A stretch of DNA of 52,266 nt from Bacteroidales bacterium. Its GTDB lineage: Bacteria > Bacteroidota > Bacteroidia > Bacteroidales > UBA932. The stretch's first letter is position 1. Each line of letters starts with the position of its first letter. Of this stretch, positions 41,001-48,718 are shown one piece after another. Position numbers and translations under genes: made by a program. The notes under the pieces were generated by a model that was given only the letters and a program-made list of their open reading frames with translations, was not told where the DNA came from and did no database searches. The stretch is taken from contig JAEDLO010000003.1 of NCBI GenBank assembly GCA_016295245.1, forward strand, positions 1 through 52,266, in the 5' to 3' direction.

Positions 41001-42587
41001 ATGTTTACAGAATCCCAAGGACTGTATGTTGCACATTCTCAGAACGGTCCGATAAGCATAGCCGGCAAGATGGCGAACCGTCACGGACTCATTGCCGGGG
41101 CCACCGGTACCGGAAAGACAGTTACTCTTCAAGTACTTGCAGAGACCTTCAGCCAGGCCGGAGTGCCTTGTTTCATGGCCGATATGAAAGGTGACCTTTC
41201 GGGTATCAGCCAGACGGGAAAGATGAGCGGTTTCATCGAGAAACGCTGTGCCGAATTCGGCATCTCCAACCCCGTTTTCGAAGGCTGTCCCACCCAGTTC
41301 TATGATGTTTTCGGAAAGCAGGGTCTGCCGATGCGCACAACCGTATCGGATATGGGGCCCCAGCTTCTGAGCCGTCTGATGGGACTCAACGAAGTCCAGT
41401 CGGGAGTGATGGACGTGGTGTTCAAAGTTGCAGACGACCAGGGCCTGCTGATTCTTGACCTGAAGGACCTGCGCTCTATGCTTGGATATGTGTCCGGGCA
41501 CGCCGCCGAGTACCGCCAGCAATACGGAAGCGTTTCGCCGGCAAGCGTCGGAGCCATCCAGCGGGCAATACTTTCCCTCGAAAGTGAGGGTGCGGAAGAG
41601 TTCTTCGGCGAGCCGGCTTTTGAAGTTGCCGACCTGATGAGAACCGAAGGCGGCAAAGGCGTGATGAGCGTCCTTGCGGCAGACCGTCTGATGATGAACC
41701 CGAAACTCTATTCGACCTTCCTGCTCTGGCTTCTGTCTGACATCTATGCCAGCCTTCCTGAGGTCGGAGACCTGCCTCTGCCGAAGCTCGTATTCTTCTT
41801 CGACGAGGCCCATACCCTCTTTACCGACACTCCCGCCGCCCTTGTCAGCAAAATAGAGCAGGTGGTGCGCCTGATCCGAAGCAAGGGCGTCGGAGTATAT
41901 TTCATCACCCAGAATCCTACCGACATCCCTGAATCCATACTCGGACAGCTCGGAAACCGCATCCAGCACGCCCTGAGGGCATATACCCCAAAGGACCAGA
42001 AGGCAGTGAGGGCAGCCGCCGAGACCTTCCGCGCCAACCCGGCCTTCAAGACCGACGAGGCGATTACCACGCTCGAAACGGGAGAGGCCCTCGTCAGCTT
42101 CCTCGACGAAAAGGGCGCTCCTTCAATGGTTCAGCGTGCGCGCATCCTCTTCCCTCTCAGCCAGATAGGTCCAGTCACCGAAGGACAGAGGCTCGACAAT
42201 CGCCAGCTCTCTCCGCTCAAGGCCAAATACGACCAGTTCATCGACCGCGAGTCCGCCTACGAGCAGCTTCTCGCCCGTGAGCAGGAGCAGCAGGCCCTCG
42301 CTGAGAGGCAGGAAGCCGAACTTGAGCAGCAGCAGGAAGCGAAAGCCAGGGGCAAGAGCAACGACAAACTGCGCAAAATTGGCGGAGCAGTGCTCACAGC
42401 CGCAGCTACCGCAGCCATCAGCTCGGTAAGCCGCAGCGCCGGAAACGCCGTTGCGGGCGCGGTCAGCGGCAAGAAAACCACCAAAAAGACCAGCGGCAAG
42501 AGCGTTGCGGGCAAAGCTCTTTCAAGCGCCACCTCCAGCGCCCTCAGAACCCTCACCCGCAGCCTTCTGGGCAGCTTGATAAAATAG
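41001..42587 (+). CDS. DUF853 HerA/FtsK-like P-loop ATPase (YjgR type)
   Basis: A 528-residue cytosolic ATPase of the HerA-like C-terminal family. HGLIAGATGTGKTVTLQVLA contains the Walker A loop at residues 33-40. PCFMADMKGDLSGISQTGKM (about 54-73), LVFFFDEAHTLFTDTPAALV (Walker B, about 265) and GVGVYFITQNPTDIPESILG (sensor region) complete the core. The tail is a charged coiled coil and then a low-complexity Ser/Thr/Lys segment. The biological role of YjgR/DUF853 proteins is not settled. It is followed 8 nt later by an outer-membrane barrel gene. Confidence 0.88.
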   Translation: MFTESQGLYVAHSQNGPISIAGKMANRHGLIAGATGTGKTVTLQVLAETFSQAGVPCFMADMKGDLSGISQTGKMSGFIEKRCAEFGISNPVFEGCPTQFYDVFGKQGLPMRTTVSDMGPQLLSRLMGLNEVQSGVMDVVFKVADDQGLLILDLKDLRSMLGYVSGHAAEYRQQYGSVSPASVGAIQRAILSLESEGAEEFFGEPAFEVADLMRTEGGKGVMSVLAADRLMMNPKLYSTFLLWLLSDIYASLPEVGDLPLPKLVFFFDEAHTLFTDTPAALVSKIEQVVRLIRSKGVGVYFITQNPTDIPESILGQLGNRIQHALRAYTPKDQKAVRAAAETFRANPAFKTDEAITTLETGEALVSFLDEKGAPSMVQRARILFPLSQIGPVTEGQRLDNRQLSPLKAKYDQFIDRESAYEQLLAREQEQQALAERQEAELEQQQEAKARGKSNDKLRKIGGAVLTAAATAAISSVSRSAGNAVAGAVSGKKTTKKTSGKSVAGKALSSATSSALRTLTRSLLGSLIK

Positions 42588-42595
42588 AGTGAGCC

Positions 42596-43870
42596 TTGCG
42601 CGCGAAGGGTATTGTCATAGCGTTGTTGCTTCTTCTCTGCTCCGGCCCCTCACTCAAGGCCGGAGGGTCTTTGATCTCCCGCAAGGAAGCTTGGGCCCTT
42701 ATGCCCTTTCCCATATTGAGTTACAACTCCGACCTGGGTATCCAGCTCGGAGCCTTCGCCGATTTGCTTTATTACGGCAAGGAGCCCTCACTCTACCCGC
42801 GCTACCACCACAAGTTCCACTTCGAAGGTTCTCATTACACGGCAGGCCAGACTCTGATTCAGGCCGACTACGATTCGCCCTCTCTGATTCCGGGAGTGAG
42901 GATAACCGCCACTGCACAATACCAGCTGGACCCACTGCTTGGCTTCTACGGCTTCAGCGGCGACCCTCTCCCCTATGACGCAACCCTCAACCGCAACGGC
43001 ACAAACGCATTCTACAGTTACAGCAGGACTATGTGGAAAGCCTCCGTCCATCTTCTCGGAGATATCCGGGGACAATTGAAGTGGATTGCGGGGCTCTCCT
43101 TCTGGAAATTCCGCAGCGGCGACCTGGAATTCGGCAACTACGATGCCTCCAACACGATTTTCCGCCAGTACCGCGACGCCCGCATCATCCGCGACGAGGA
43201 GCTTGACCTGAGTGTCACAGAACTCCGGGCGGGTCTTATGTGGGACAGCCGGGACCACGAGCAGACGCCGACAAAAGGCTCCTGGTCTGAACTTTACCTT
43301 ACAGGCTCACCCGGACTCGGAGGAGGCGGAGCTTATTTGAAACTTGTCACCCGCTTCAGATTCTACTACACCCCTGGGCCTGACTATCTGACCCTCGCCG
43401 GCCATATCGGCGCCCAGACCAGCCTCTGCGGACAGCAGCCCTTCAATATGATGTCCTCCATCTACCAGATTTTCCCAAAACAGACTTATTCTGAGGGTTT
43501 GGGCGGACTAAACACCGTCAGAGGCGTATTGGGAGCAAGACTACTGGGGCGCGGCTACCTCTGGGCCAATCTCGAAACCCGAATCAGGATACTCAAATTC
43601 AAGCTCTGGGGCTTCGACCTCTGGGGAGCAGTCAATCCCTTCTACGACCTGGGTCTGGTCACCCAGGCTGCCAGGCTCGAAGGCATAGCCGCTCTGCGCG
43701 GCCGAAAGGCCGATGAGCTGAAGGGAGCCGCCACAAAACTTCACCGCAGTCTCGGACTTGGCCTCAAGGCCGGCATCAACAGTATGATTCTGTCCATCGA
43801 GGCAGCCAGGCCGCTCAATCCCGATGACGGAACTTTCGGCATCTCATTCACAACCTTCTACATCTTCTAG
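42596..43870 (+). CDS. Omp85/BamA-TamA-like outer membrane barrel protein
   Basis: A 424-residue exported protein with a signal peptide (AKGIVIALLLLLCSGPSLKA) and a C-terminal barrel resembling the bacterial surface antigen (Omp85) domain: LTVTELRAGLMWDSRDHEQT (as VTELRAGLMWDSRDHEQTPT), PTKGSWSELYLTGSPGLGGG and GGLNTVRGVLGARLLGRGYL. The strand ending FGISFTTFYIF closes on Phe. It lacks POTRA domains, so it is a barrel-only member, unlike full BamA or TamA. The start is TTG at 42596: the in-frame codon two upstream is a stop, and no ATG would keep the signal peptide. Confidence 0.8.
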   Translation: MRAKGIVIALLLLLCSGPSLKAGGSLISRKEAWALMPFPILSYNSDLGIQLGAFADLLYYGKEPSLYPRYHHKFHFEGSHYTAGQTLIQADYDSPSLIPGVRITATAQYQLDPLLGFYGFSGDPLPYDATLNRNGTNAFYSYSRTMWKASVHLLGDIRGQLKWIAGLSFWKFRSGDLEFGNYDASNTIFRQYRDARIIRDEELDLSVTELRAGLMWDSRDHEQTPTKGSWSELYLTGSPGLGGGGAYLKLVTRFRFYYTPGPDYLTLAGHIGAQTSLCGQQPFNMMSSIYQIFPKQTYSEGLGGLNTVRGVLGARLLGRGYLWANLETRIRILKFKLWGFDLWGAVNPFYDLGLVTQAARLEGIAALRGRKADELKGAATKLHRSLGLGLKAGINSMILSIEAARPLNPDDGTFGISFTTFYIF

Positions 43871-43873
43871 AAT

Positions 43874-45097
43874 ATGAAACTCAAACACTACATACTATCC
43901 CTACTGGCCCTTCCCCTGCTGTTTTCCTGCGGAGGCAAGGCCGAATCGGCCCAAGAGGCTGCCGAAACGGAGCCTGTAATCCCGCCTCTGGGGTTCAGGA
44001 CTGAACTTTACGAAGCAGACACCCTCCAGATACGCAGCGGAGAAACCTTCTCCACCCTGTTCAACCGTTTGGGAATGAGCGCTGTCGGAGCGTATGAGCT
44101 CAGCCGCATCTGCAACGACAGTATCTTCGACGTCAGGAAAATGCGTGCCGGCAACCGCATACACGCATACTACAGCCCGCTCGACAGCGCCAGAGGGCCT
44201 CTTGCCTACGCCGTTTATGAGCAGGACGCCGTGCGCTCCATAGTCTTCAGCTGCGGTGATTCACTTGCCGTATGGACGGTGGACAAGCCGGTGGAGCACC
44301 AGAGGCTGCGCGCCGACCTGACCATCAACAGCTCGCTTTGGAACGATATGAAAGCGGCCGGAGCCTCCCCTTCGCTGATTATGAACCTTGCGGACATCTA
44401 CCAGTGGAGCGTCAACTTCTTCACCCTTCAGAAGGGCGACAAATTCAACATCATCTACAGCCAGAGCGTCTGCGAAGGCGAGGTCATCTCCATCGACACC
44501 GTCCACTTCAGCCTCTTCACCCCTACAGAGGGCAAGCAGGTTGCCGCAGTGCTCTACGACAGCGGCCTGGGCGAGAGGACCTATTGGGACAAGGGCGGCG
44601 AAAGCCTCAAGAGGATGTTCCTCAAGGCGCCGCTCAAATACAACCGCATCAGCAGCAAATTCTCCTACAGCCGCAAGCATCCCGTAACCGGCAAGGTCAA
44701 GGCCCACACCGCCGTTGACTACGCCGCTCCAACAGGCACCCCTGTGCACGCAATTGGCGACGGTACGGTAAGCGCCTGCGGATGGGACCCGACCGGCGGC
44801 GGCAACCGCATCAGGATCAAGCATATGCGCGGCTATGAGAGTTGCTATATGCACCTCTCGCGCTTTGCCCCGGGCATCAGAACGGGCAGCCGCGTCAACC
44901 AGGGCCAGCTCATCGGCTATGTCGGCGCAACGGGCACCGCCACCGGCCCGCACCTGGACTTCCGCATTTGGGAAAACGGCAGGCCTATCGACCCTCTGAA
45001 ACTCAATTCGCCGGCCAGCGAGCCTCTCGCAAAGGAGCATCTTGAGGCATTCACAGCCGTATATGACGCATATATGAAGGAAATCAATGGAAATTAA
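43874..45097 (+). CDS. M23-family metallopeptidase lipoprotein
   Basis: Probable cell-wall peptidase or EnvC-like activator. Lipobox MKLKHYILSLLALPLLFSC (cysteine at 19). The N-terminal half (about 50-250) carries OapA/LysM-like repeats (LQIRSGETFSTLFNRLG, VNFFTLQKGDKFNIIY). The LytM domain follows, with VKAHTAVDYAAPTGTPVHAI (H and D near 278 and 282) and ATGPHLDFRIWENGRPIDPL. The usual HxH is HLD here, the second His being replaced by Asp; I recall this variant in Bacteroidetes M23 proteins, so it need not mean inactivity. The 407 aa protein overlaps trmO by 11 nt. Confidence 0.88.
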   Translation: MKLKHYILSLLALPLLFSCGGKAESAQEAAETEPVIPPLGFRTELYEADTLQIRSGETFSTLFNRLGMSAVGAYELSRICNDSIFDVRKMRAGNRIHAYYSPLDSARGPLAYAVYEQDAVRSIVFSCGDSLAVWTVDKPVEHQRLRADLTINSSLWNDMKAAGASPSLIMNLADIYQWSVNFFTLQKGDKFNIIYSQSVCEGEVISIDTVHFSLFTPTEGKQVAAVLYDSGLGERTYWDKGGESLKRMFLKAPLKYNRISSKFSYSRKHPVTGKVKAHTAVDYAAPTGTPVHAIGDGTVSACGWDPTGGGNRIRIKHMRGYESCYMHLSRFAPGIRTGSRVNQGQLIGYVGATGTATGPHLDFRIWENGRPIDPLKLNSPASEPLAKEHLEAFTAVYDAYMKEINGN

Positions 45098-45764
45098 ACC
45101 GGTCGCCGTATATCACAGCCCGCTGAAAGAAAAATTCGGCCTTCCGCGGCAGTCGGGTATCGTCCCGGCGCTTCGGGGAAGGGTTACACTGCTGCCTGAG
45201 TACAAGTCCGGCGACGCCCTGCGCGGCCTTGAGGATTTCGACTACATCTGGCTGGTATGGGGTTTCCACCTCAATCGCGAAGGCTCGGGCGAGGGACGTT
45301 TGACAGTGCGTCCGCCGCGGCTCGGCGGCAATCAGCGCATAGGGGTCTTCGCCTCGCGCTCTCCCTACAGGCCCAACCCCCTTGGGCTCAGCTCCGTGCG
45401 CATTGTAAGCGTGCATCCCGAAAAGGGCATAATCGAAGTCGAAGGCGCCGACCTTGCCGACGGAACTCCTGTTTACGACATCAAACCCTACGTCGAATAT
45501 GCCGATTCGCACCGCGGAGTCCGCAGCGGTTTCGTGGACAAACACTCCTGGGAGCAGCTTGAGCTGAGGGTTAAGGATGGCCTCGGAGACAGGCTGGGAG
45601 AAAACGAGCTCAAGGCGGTCTGTGAGCTGATATCCCAAGATCCACGACCACGGTATCAGAACGATCCGGAACGGATTTACCACCTCAAATACGGAAGCTT
45701 CGACGTTGATTTCAACATTTTCGGCAAGACTGCAGAAATTATTGATATCAGGAAGATAAGGTAA
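45087..45764 (+). CDS. trmO: tRNA (N6-threonylcarbamoyladenosine-37-N6)-methyltransferase TrmO
   Basis: SAM-dependent enzyme (formerly TsaA/YaeB) that methylates t6A37 in some threonine tRNAs. The N-terminus KPVAVYHSPLKEKFGLPRQS, FDYIWLVWGFHLN (about 50-62) and IGVFASRSPYRPNPLGLSSV (about 88-107) are conserved motifs. DIKPYVEYADS follows at about 130, and a C-terminal domain completes the 225 aa. It is co-transcribed with the M23 gene by overlap. Confidence 0.93.
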   Translation: MEIKPVAVYHSPLKEKFGLPRQSGIVPALRGRVTLLPEYKSGDALRGLEDFDYIWLVWGFHLNREGSGEGRLTVRPPRLGGNQRIGVFASRSPYRPNPLGLSSVRIVSVHPEKGIIEVEGADLADGTPVYDIKPYVEYADSHRGVRSGFVDKHSWEQLELRVKDGLGDRLGENELKAVCELISQDPRPRYQNDPERIYHLKYGSFDVDFNIFGKTAEIIDIRKIR

Positions 45765-45776
45765 TGGATATTTTTA

Positions 45777-45784
45777 TATATTTG
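45777..45784 (+). promoter_or_regulatory. -7 element of the Cys-rich lipoprotein gene
   Basis: TATATTTG on the plus strand, 30 nt before the ATG at 45815. It gives this small gene its own promoter, right after the trmO stop at 45764. Confidence 0.6.
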
Positions 45785-45814
45785 CGTCGTGTTAGTTTTT
45801 AAAATTTTTAACGT

Positions 45815-46051
45815 ATGAAGAAGTTTATTTCTATCGCCGCCATTGCCCTTTGCGCTATGATGGCACTTTCTTGCAAGTGTAACAGCTGCAAGAACAGCGA
45901 GTCTGAGACCGCTGCCACCGAGGAAACCGCCGCTGTATCCTGCTGCGACAGCAGCGCCACCAAGGCCTGCTGCGACAGCACTGCATCCGCAACTTGCGAC
46001 AAATCTGCCTGCGAGAACTGCGAGAACAAGTGCGAGGAGAACGCAGAATAA
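45815..46051 (+). CDS. Small Cys-rich lipoprotein
   Basis: A 78-residue protein. A signal sequence with lipobox (MKKFISIAAIALCAMMALSC, cleavage before Cys 20) makes a lipoprotein of about 59 residues. The mature part holds 11 cysteines, several in paired Cys-Cys-Asp units (VSCCDSSATKACCDSTASAT), plus ENCENKCEENAE. The rest is Ser, Thr, Ala, Glu and Lys, so it is low complexity and unlikely to have a fixed fold without metal or disulphides. Function unknown; metal sequestration is a guess. It has its own -7 element and its own terminator hairpin (46074-46127). Confidence 0.78.
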   Translation: MKKFISIAAIALCAMMALSCKCNSCKNSESETAATEETAAVSCCDSSATKACCDSTASATCDKSACENCENKCEENAE

Positions 46052-46053
46052 GC

Positions 46054-46641
46054 CTAACGGAATAAGTTCAGAAGAGCCTCTTCGGCAGCCTTGTTCTTTG
46101 CAAGGTCCTCCGAAGAGGCTCCTTTTTCTATTGTCAGTCCACCACAGATATCTACCCCGATTATGCTGCCTCTGCTTTTCAAGGTATCGATGGCACAGCA
46201 TAGTTCATCCAGGCTCATAGTTCCCTGGTCCCAGTTGGTGGAAGCGTACTTCTCGTCCAGCACATCCAGATCCACCGACAGGTAGAGCGGAAGCCCTGAG
46301 GGATCCAGTAGCGCAAGATCTTCGACGCGACGTATCCAGACGCTGTCCCTGAGCATCTCCAAACGACGGGCCTCCCCTACCCAGGATCCACAACTGAGCA
46401 TACCTTCCATCAGCGTACCCTTCTGGTCATCGGGATGATTGTCGAACAGGACAAGTCTGAAAGGATGGCTGATTCTCTCGAGATAGAACAGGGAGACATA
46501 ATGATAGTCTCCTGTCCCGATAAGATGAACCGCATCCAGAGGCAGCTGAGATACCTTCTCTCTGATAATTGCCGCACTTTCGTCGCAGCAATAGCAATTT
46601 GTCCCCTCAAGATATGAAAAAACTGATTCTACTACCTCCAT
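46054..46641 (-). CDS. Small ureohydrolase (arginase/formiminoglutamase family)
   Basis: A 195-residue protein with the manganese-ligand motifs of the ureohydrolase family: LIGTGDYHYVSLFYLER (about residues 41-57), LVLFDNHPDDQKGT (the DxHxD motif, about 63-76) and YLSVDLDVLDEKYASTNWDQ (the SxDxDxxDP-like motif). Canonical members have about 300 residues, so this is a short form; no frameshift is visible at either end. The substrate cannot be told from sequence. It is convergent with the Cys-rich lipoprotein gene and its 3' coding end contains that gene's terminator hairpin. Confidence 0.8.
   Translation of the reverse strand: MEVVESVFSYLEGTNCYCCDESAAIIREKVSQLPLDAVHLIGTGDYHYVSLFYLERISHPFRLVLFDNHPDDQKGTLMEGMLSCGSWVGEARRLEMLRDSVWIRRVEDLALLDPSGLPLYLSVDLDVLDEKYASTNWDQGTMSLDELCCAIDTLKSRGSIIGVDICGGLTIEKGASSEDLAKNKAAEEALLNLFR
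46074..46127 (+). terminator. Terminator of the Cys-rich lipoprotein gene, inside the convergent ureohydrolase CDS
   Basis: GAGCCTCTTCGG (46074-46085) pairs perfectly with CCGAAGAGGCTC (46110-46121). An inner CCTTG/CAAGG stem stacks between them, and TTTTT follows (46123-46127). The hairpin starts 23 nt after the lipoprotein stop codon. The same bases encode part of the ureohydrolase C-terminus (GASSEDLAKNKAAEEALL). Confidence 0.75.
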
Positions 46642-46660
46642 ATACTGATGATTTGGGACT

Positions 46661-46697
46661 CAAAAGTAGGTTTTTTCATCGTGATTTCATATATTTG
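46661..46697. promoter_or_regulatory. Divergent -7 elements for the ureohydrolase gene (46661-46668, minus) and the gcv-operon leader gene (46690-46697, plus)
   Basis: Minus strand TACTTTTG at 46668-46661 and plus strand TATATTTG at 46690-46697 face outward, 21 bp apart, giving leaders of about 13 and 20 nt. Confidence 0.6.
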
Positions 46698-46721
46698 CTA
46701 GGATAAACCAACAAAATTGTA

Positions 46722-47186
46722 ATGGCAGAAGAAGGAACCTTTCCACTCGACCCCGAGAAAGTATATTATTCTATGGATGAGCTGACGCTCGACACGGAAG
46801 AAGGCCCCGTGACGCTTCGTATGGGTGCCTGGCTCAACTTTGACCCGGTGCGTATCCACAAGATGATTAACAGGGACAAGATTCTCAAGGTTGACGAGAT
46901 GGAAGTTCTCAATCCCCTCGTCAGCAAGCTTCGCCGCGCCGACCCGGAATATTTCAAGAAATTTATGGGCCTTCGCCTCGTCATCGACTATCCAGGCTAC
47001 TCTACAGGAATAGTCGCCAAGATTCCTTTTGAAAATGATCCTGTCGGCTTCTACAAATGGTGGAGGAAGGGGAAGCACGAAAACAAGGTTTATCTCAATC
47101 TGGGCAATCAGATAAAACTTTTCCAGAAGGTGTCAATGATGGATCCTAAACTGATTCTAAAAAAAGATCTGGAAATCCTCAAATAA
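46722..47186 (+). CDS. Unknown protein heading the gcv operon
   Basis: A 154-residue protein without signal peptide, transmembrane segment or domain I recognise. It opens MAEEGTFPLDPEKVYYSMDE, has conserved-looking aromatic-rich segments (YFKKFMGLRLVIDYPGYSTG, DPVGFYKWWRKGKHENKVYL) and a basic C-terminal helix (DPKLILKKDLEILK). It is 18 nt upstream of gcvT and shares its strand, so it likely is transcribed with the gcv genes. Whether it acts with them is unknown. Confidence 0.75.
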   Translation: MAEEGTFPLDPEKVYYSMDELTLDTEEGPVTLRMGAWLNFDPVRIHKMINRDKILKVDEMEVLNPLVSKLRRADPEYFKKFMGLRLVIDYPGYSTGIVAKIPFENDPVGFYKWWRKGKHENKVYLNLGNQIKLFQKVSMMDPKLILKKDLEILK

Positions 47187-47204
47187 ATACTAACTAACAC
47201 AACA

Positions 47205-48308
47205 ATGACCGATCAGTTGAAATTGACTTGTCTGCATGAGGCTCATCTGAGCCTTGGTGCCAAGATGAGCCCGTTCGGCGGATTCGATATGCCTATCCAG
47301 TACAGCGGCATCATTGACGAACACAATGCCGTACGCACCAAGGTAGGTATGTTCGACGTTTCGCATATGGGCGAAATTTTCATTTCCGGCAAAGACGCCA
47401 CCGCATTCGTGAACCACATCTTTACCAATGACGTGTCCGGGATGCCGGACGGAAAAATACTCTATGGAATGATGCTGTATCCCGACGGAGGGACAGTTGA
47501 CGACCTGCTGGTTTACAAGGAGTTCGCTCCTGATTCCTACCTGCTGATCGTAAACGCCGCCAACATCTCGAAGGACTGCGACTGGATAATGGAACAGGTA
47601 GGAGGCTACGAAGTCAAGGTGGACAACCGTTCAGACGAGTGGGGAGAAATCGCCATCCAGGGTCCTGAAGCCGAAGCCACAGTCTGCTCCGTATTGGGTC
47701 TTGGGGATGCGGCATCGCTCAACTTCTACGAGTTCTGCAACTTCCAGATTGACGGCAGGAGGGTGATAGTAAGCCGCACCGGCTACACAGGCGAGGACGG
47801 CTTTGAGGTTTATGCCCCTGTCGATATGACCAGGCTCTTTTGGGACAAGCTCCTTGAAGCCGGCGTGAAGCCTTGCGGCCTGGGCTGCCGCGACACTCTC
47901 CGCTTTGAGGCAGGCCTTCCGCTTTACGGTGACGAGCTCTCGGCCGAGATTTCGCCGATAATGGCCGGACTGGGTATCTTCTGCAAGCTTGACAAGCCTG
48001 AATTCATAGGCAAGGAGGCCATAGCAGCCCAGAAACTCGCAGGCCCGGCCAAGAAAATCGTCGGCATCGAAATTCAAGACAAAGCCATCCCGAGGGCGGG
48101 ATACCCTGTCGAGCTTCCTGACGGCAGCCAGGTAGGTGTCGTAACCACAGGCTACCATTCCATCAGCCTGGACCGCAGCCTCTGCTTCGCCCTGGTCGAC
48201 AGCGCTTATTCGGCGCTTGACACAGTTCTTTGCATCCGTATCAGGAAACGTGTCTTCGAGGGCAGGGTAATCAAGAAGAGATTCTACCAGACAAAGTACA
48301 AAAAATAA
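47205..48308 (+). CDS. gcvT: Glycine cleavage system aminomethyltransferase (T-protein)
   Basis: Takes the aminomethyl group from lipoylated H-protein and passes one carbon to tetrahydrofolate, releasing ammonia. HEAHLSLGAKMSPFGGFDMP (residues about 7-26), VGMFDVSHMGEIFISGKDA, YGMMLYPDGGTVDDLLVYKE, SRTGYTGEDGFEVYAP (about 190) and LGCRDTLRFEAGLPLYGDEL are family motifs. The length of 367 aa is normal. ACTAACTAAC precedes the ATG at 47189-47198. It is followed by gcvH after a 31-nt gap. Confidence 0.96.
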   Translation: MTDQLKLTCLHEAHLSLGAKMSPFGGFDMPIQYSGIIDEHNAVRTKVGMFDVSHMGEIFISGKDATAFVNHIFTNDVSGMPDGKILYGMMLYPDGGTVDDLLVYKEFAPDSYLLIVNAANISKDCDWIMEQVGGYEVKVDNRSDEWGEIAIQGPEAEATVCSVLGLGDAASLNFYEFCNFQIDGRRVIVSRTGYTGEDGFEVYAPVDMTRLFWDKLLEAGVKPCGLGCRDTLRFEAGLPLYGDELSAEISPIMAGLGIFCKLDKPEFIGKEAIAAQKLAGPAKKIVGIEIQDKAIPRAGYPVELPDGSQVGVVTTGYHSISLDRSLCFALVDSAYSALDTVLCIRIRKRVFEGRVIKKRFYQTKYKK

Positions 48309-48339
48309 GATATAATTTCACTAACTAACTGACTATAAA

Positions 48340-48717
48340 ATGAGTACAATTAAAGAAGGACTCCTTTACAGCGAGTCGCACGAATGGGTGAAAGTTGAGG
48401 GCAATGTTGCCGTCATCGGTGTTTCGGATTTCGCACAGAGCGAGATGGGAGACATTACCTATGTTGAAATTCCTGACGAAGACGAGTGTGTTGAAGCCGG
48501 GGAGGAGTTCGGCGCACTCGAAAGCGTAAAAACTTCCAGCGAGCTCTACAGCCCTGTTTCCGGACGAGTTCTGGAATCAAACAAAGAGCTTGAAGACAAG
48601 CCTGAAATGATCAACGAGGACCCTTACAACGCCTGGATCATCAAAGTGGAGATGTCGGATCCCAAAGAGCTCGACGCCCTGATGGACGCTGAGGCTTACT
48701 CAGCTATCGCAAAATAA
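48340..48717 (+). CDS. gcvH: Glycine cleavage system H-protein
   Basis: Small lipoyl carrier that shuttles the aminomethyl group between the P and T proteins. YSESHEWVKVEGNVAVIGVS starts the domain, and GALESVKTSSELYSPVSGRV contains the lipoylated lysine at about residue 64. Length is 125 aa. ACTAACTAACT precedes the gene at 48320-48330. The stop is one nt before the gcvPA start. Confidence 0.97.
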   Translation: MSTIKEGLLYSESHEWVKVEGNVAVIGVSDFAQSEMGDITYVEIPDEDECVEAGEEFGALESVKTSSELYSPVSGRVLESNKELEDKPEMINEDPYNAWIIKVEMSDPKELDALMDAEAYSAIAK

Positions 48718-48718
48718 T

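Noticed and set aside
40938..41969. Minus-strand open frame of 343 codons
   Set aside because: It lies antisense across the DUF853 ATPase gene, which has clear Walker motifs; the frame shows no domain or signal and is a product of codon composition.
46642..47204. Glycine riboswitch upstream of gcvT
   Set aside because: The leader is short and occupied by a reading frame; no tandem aptamer pattern is visible.
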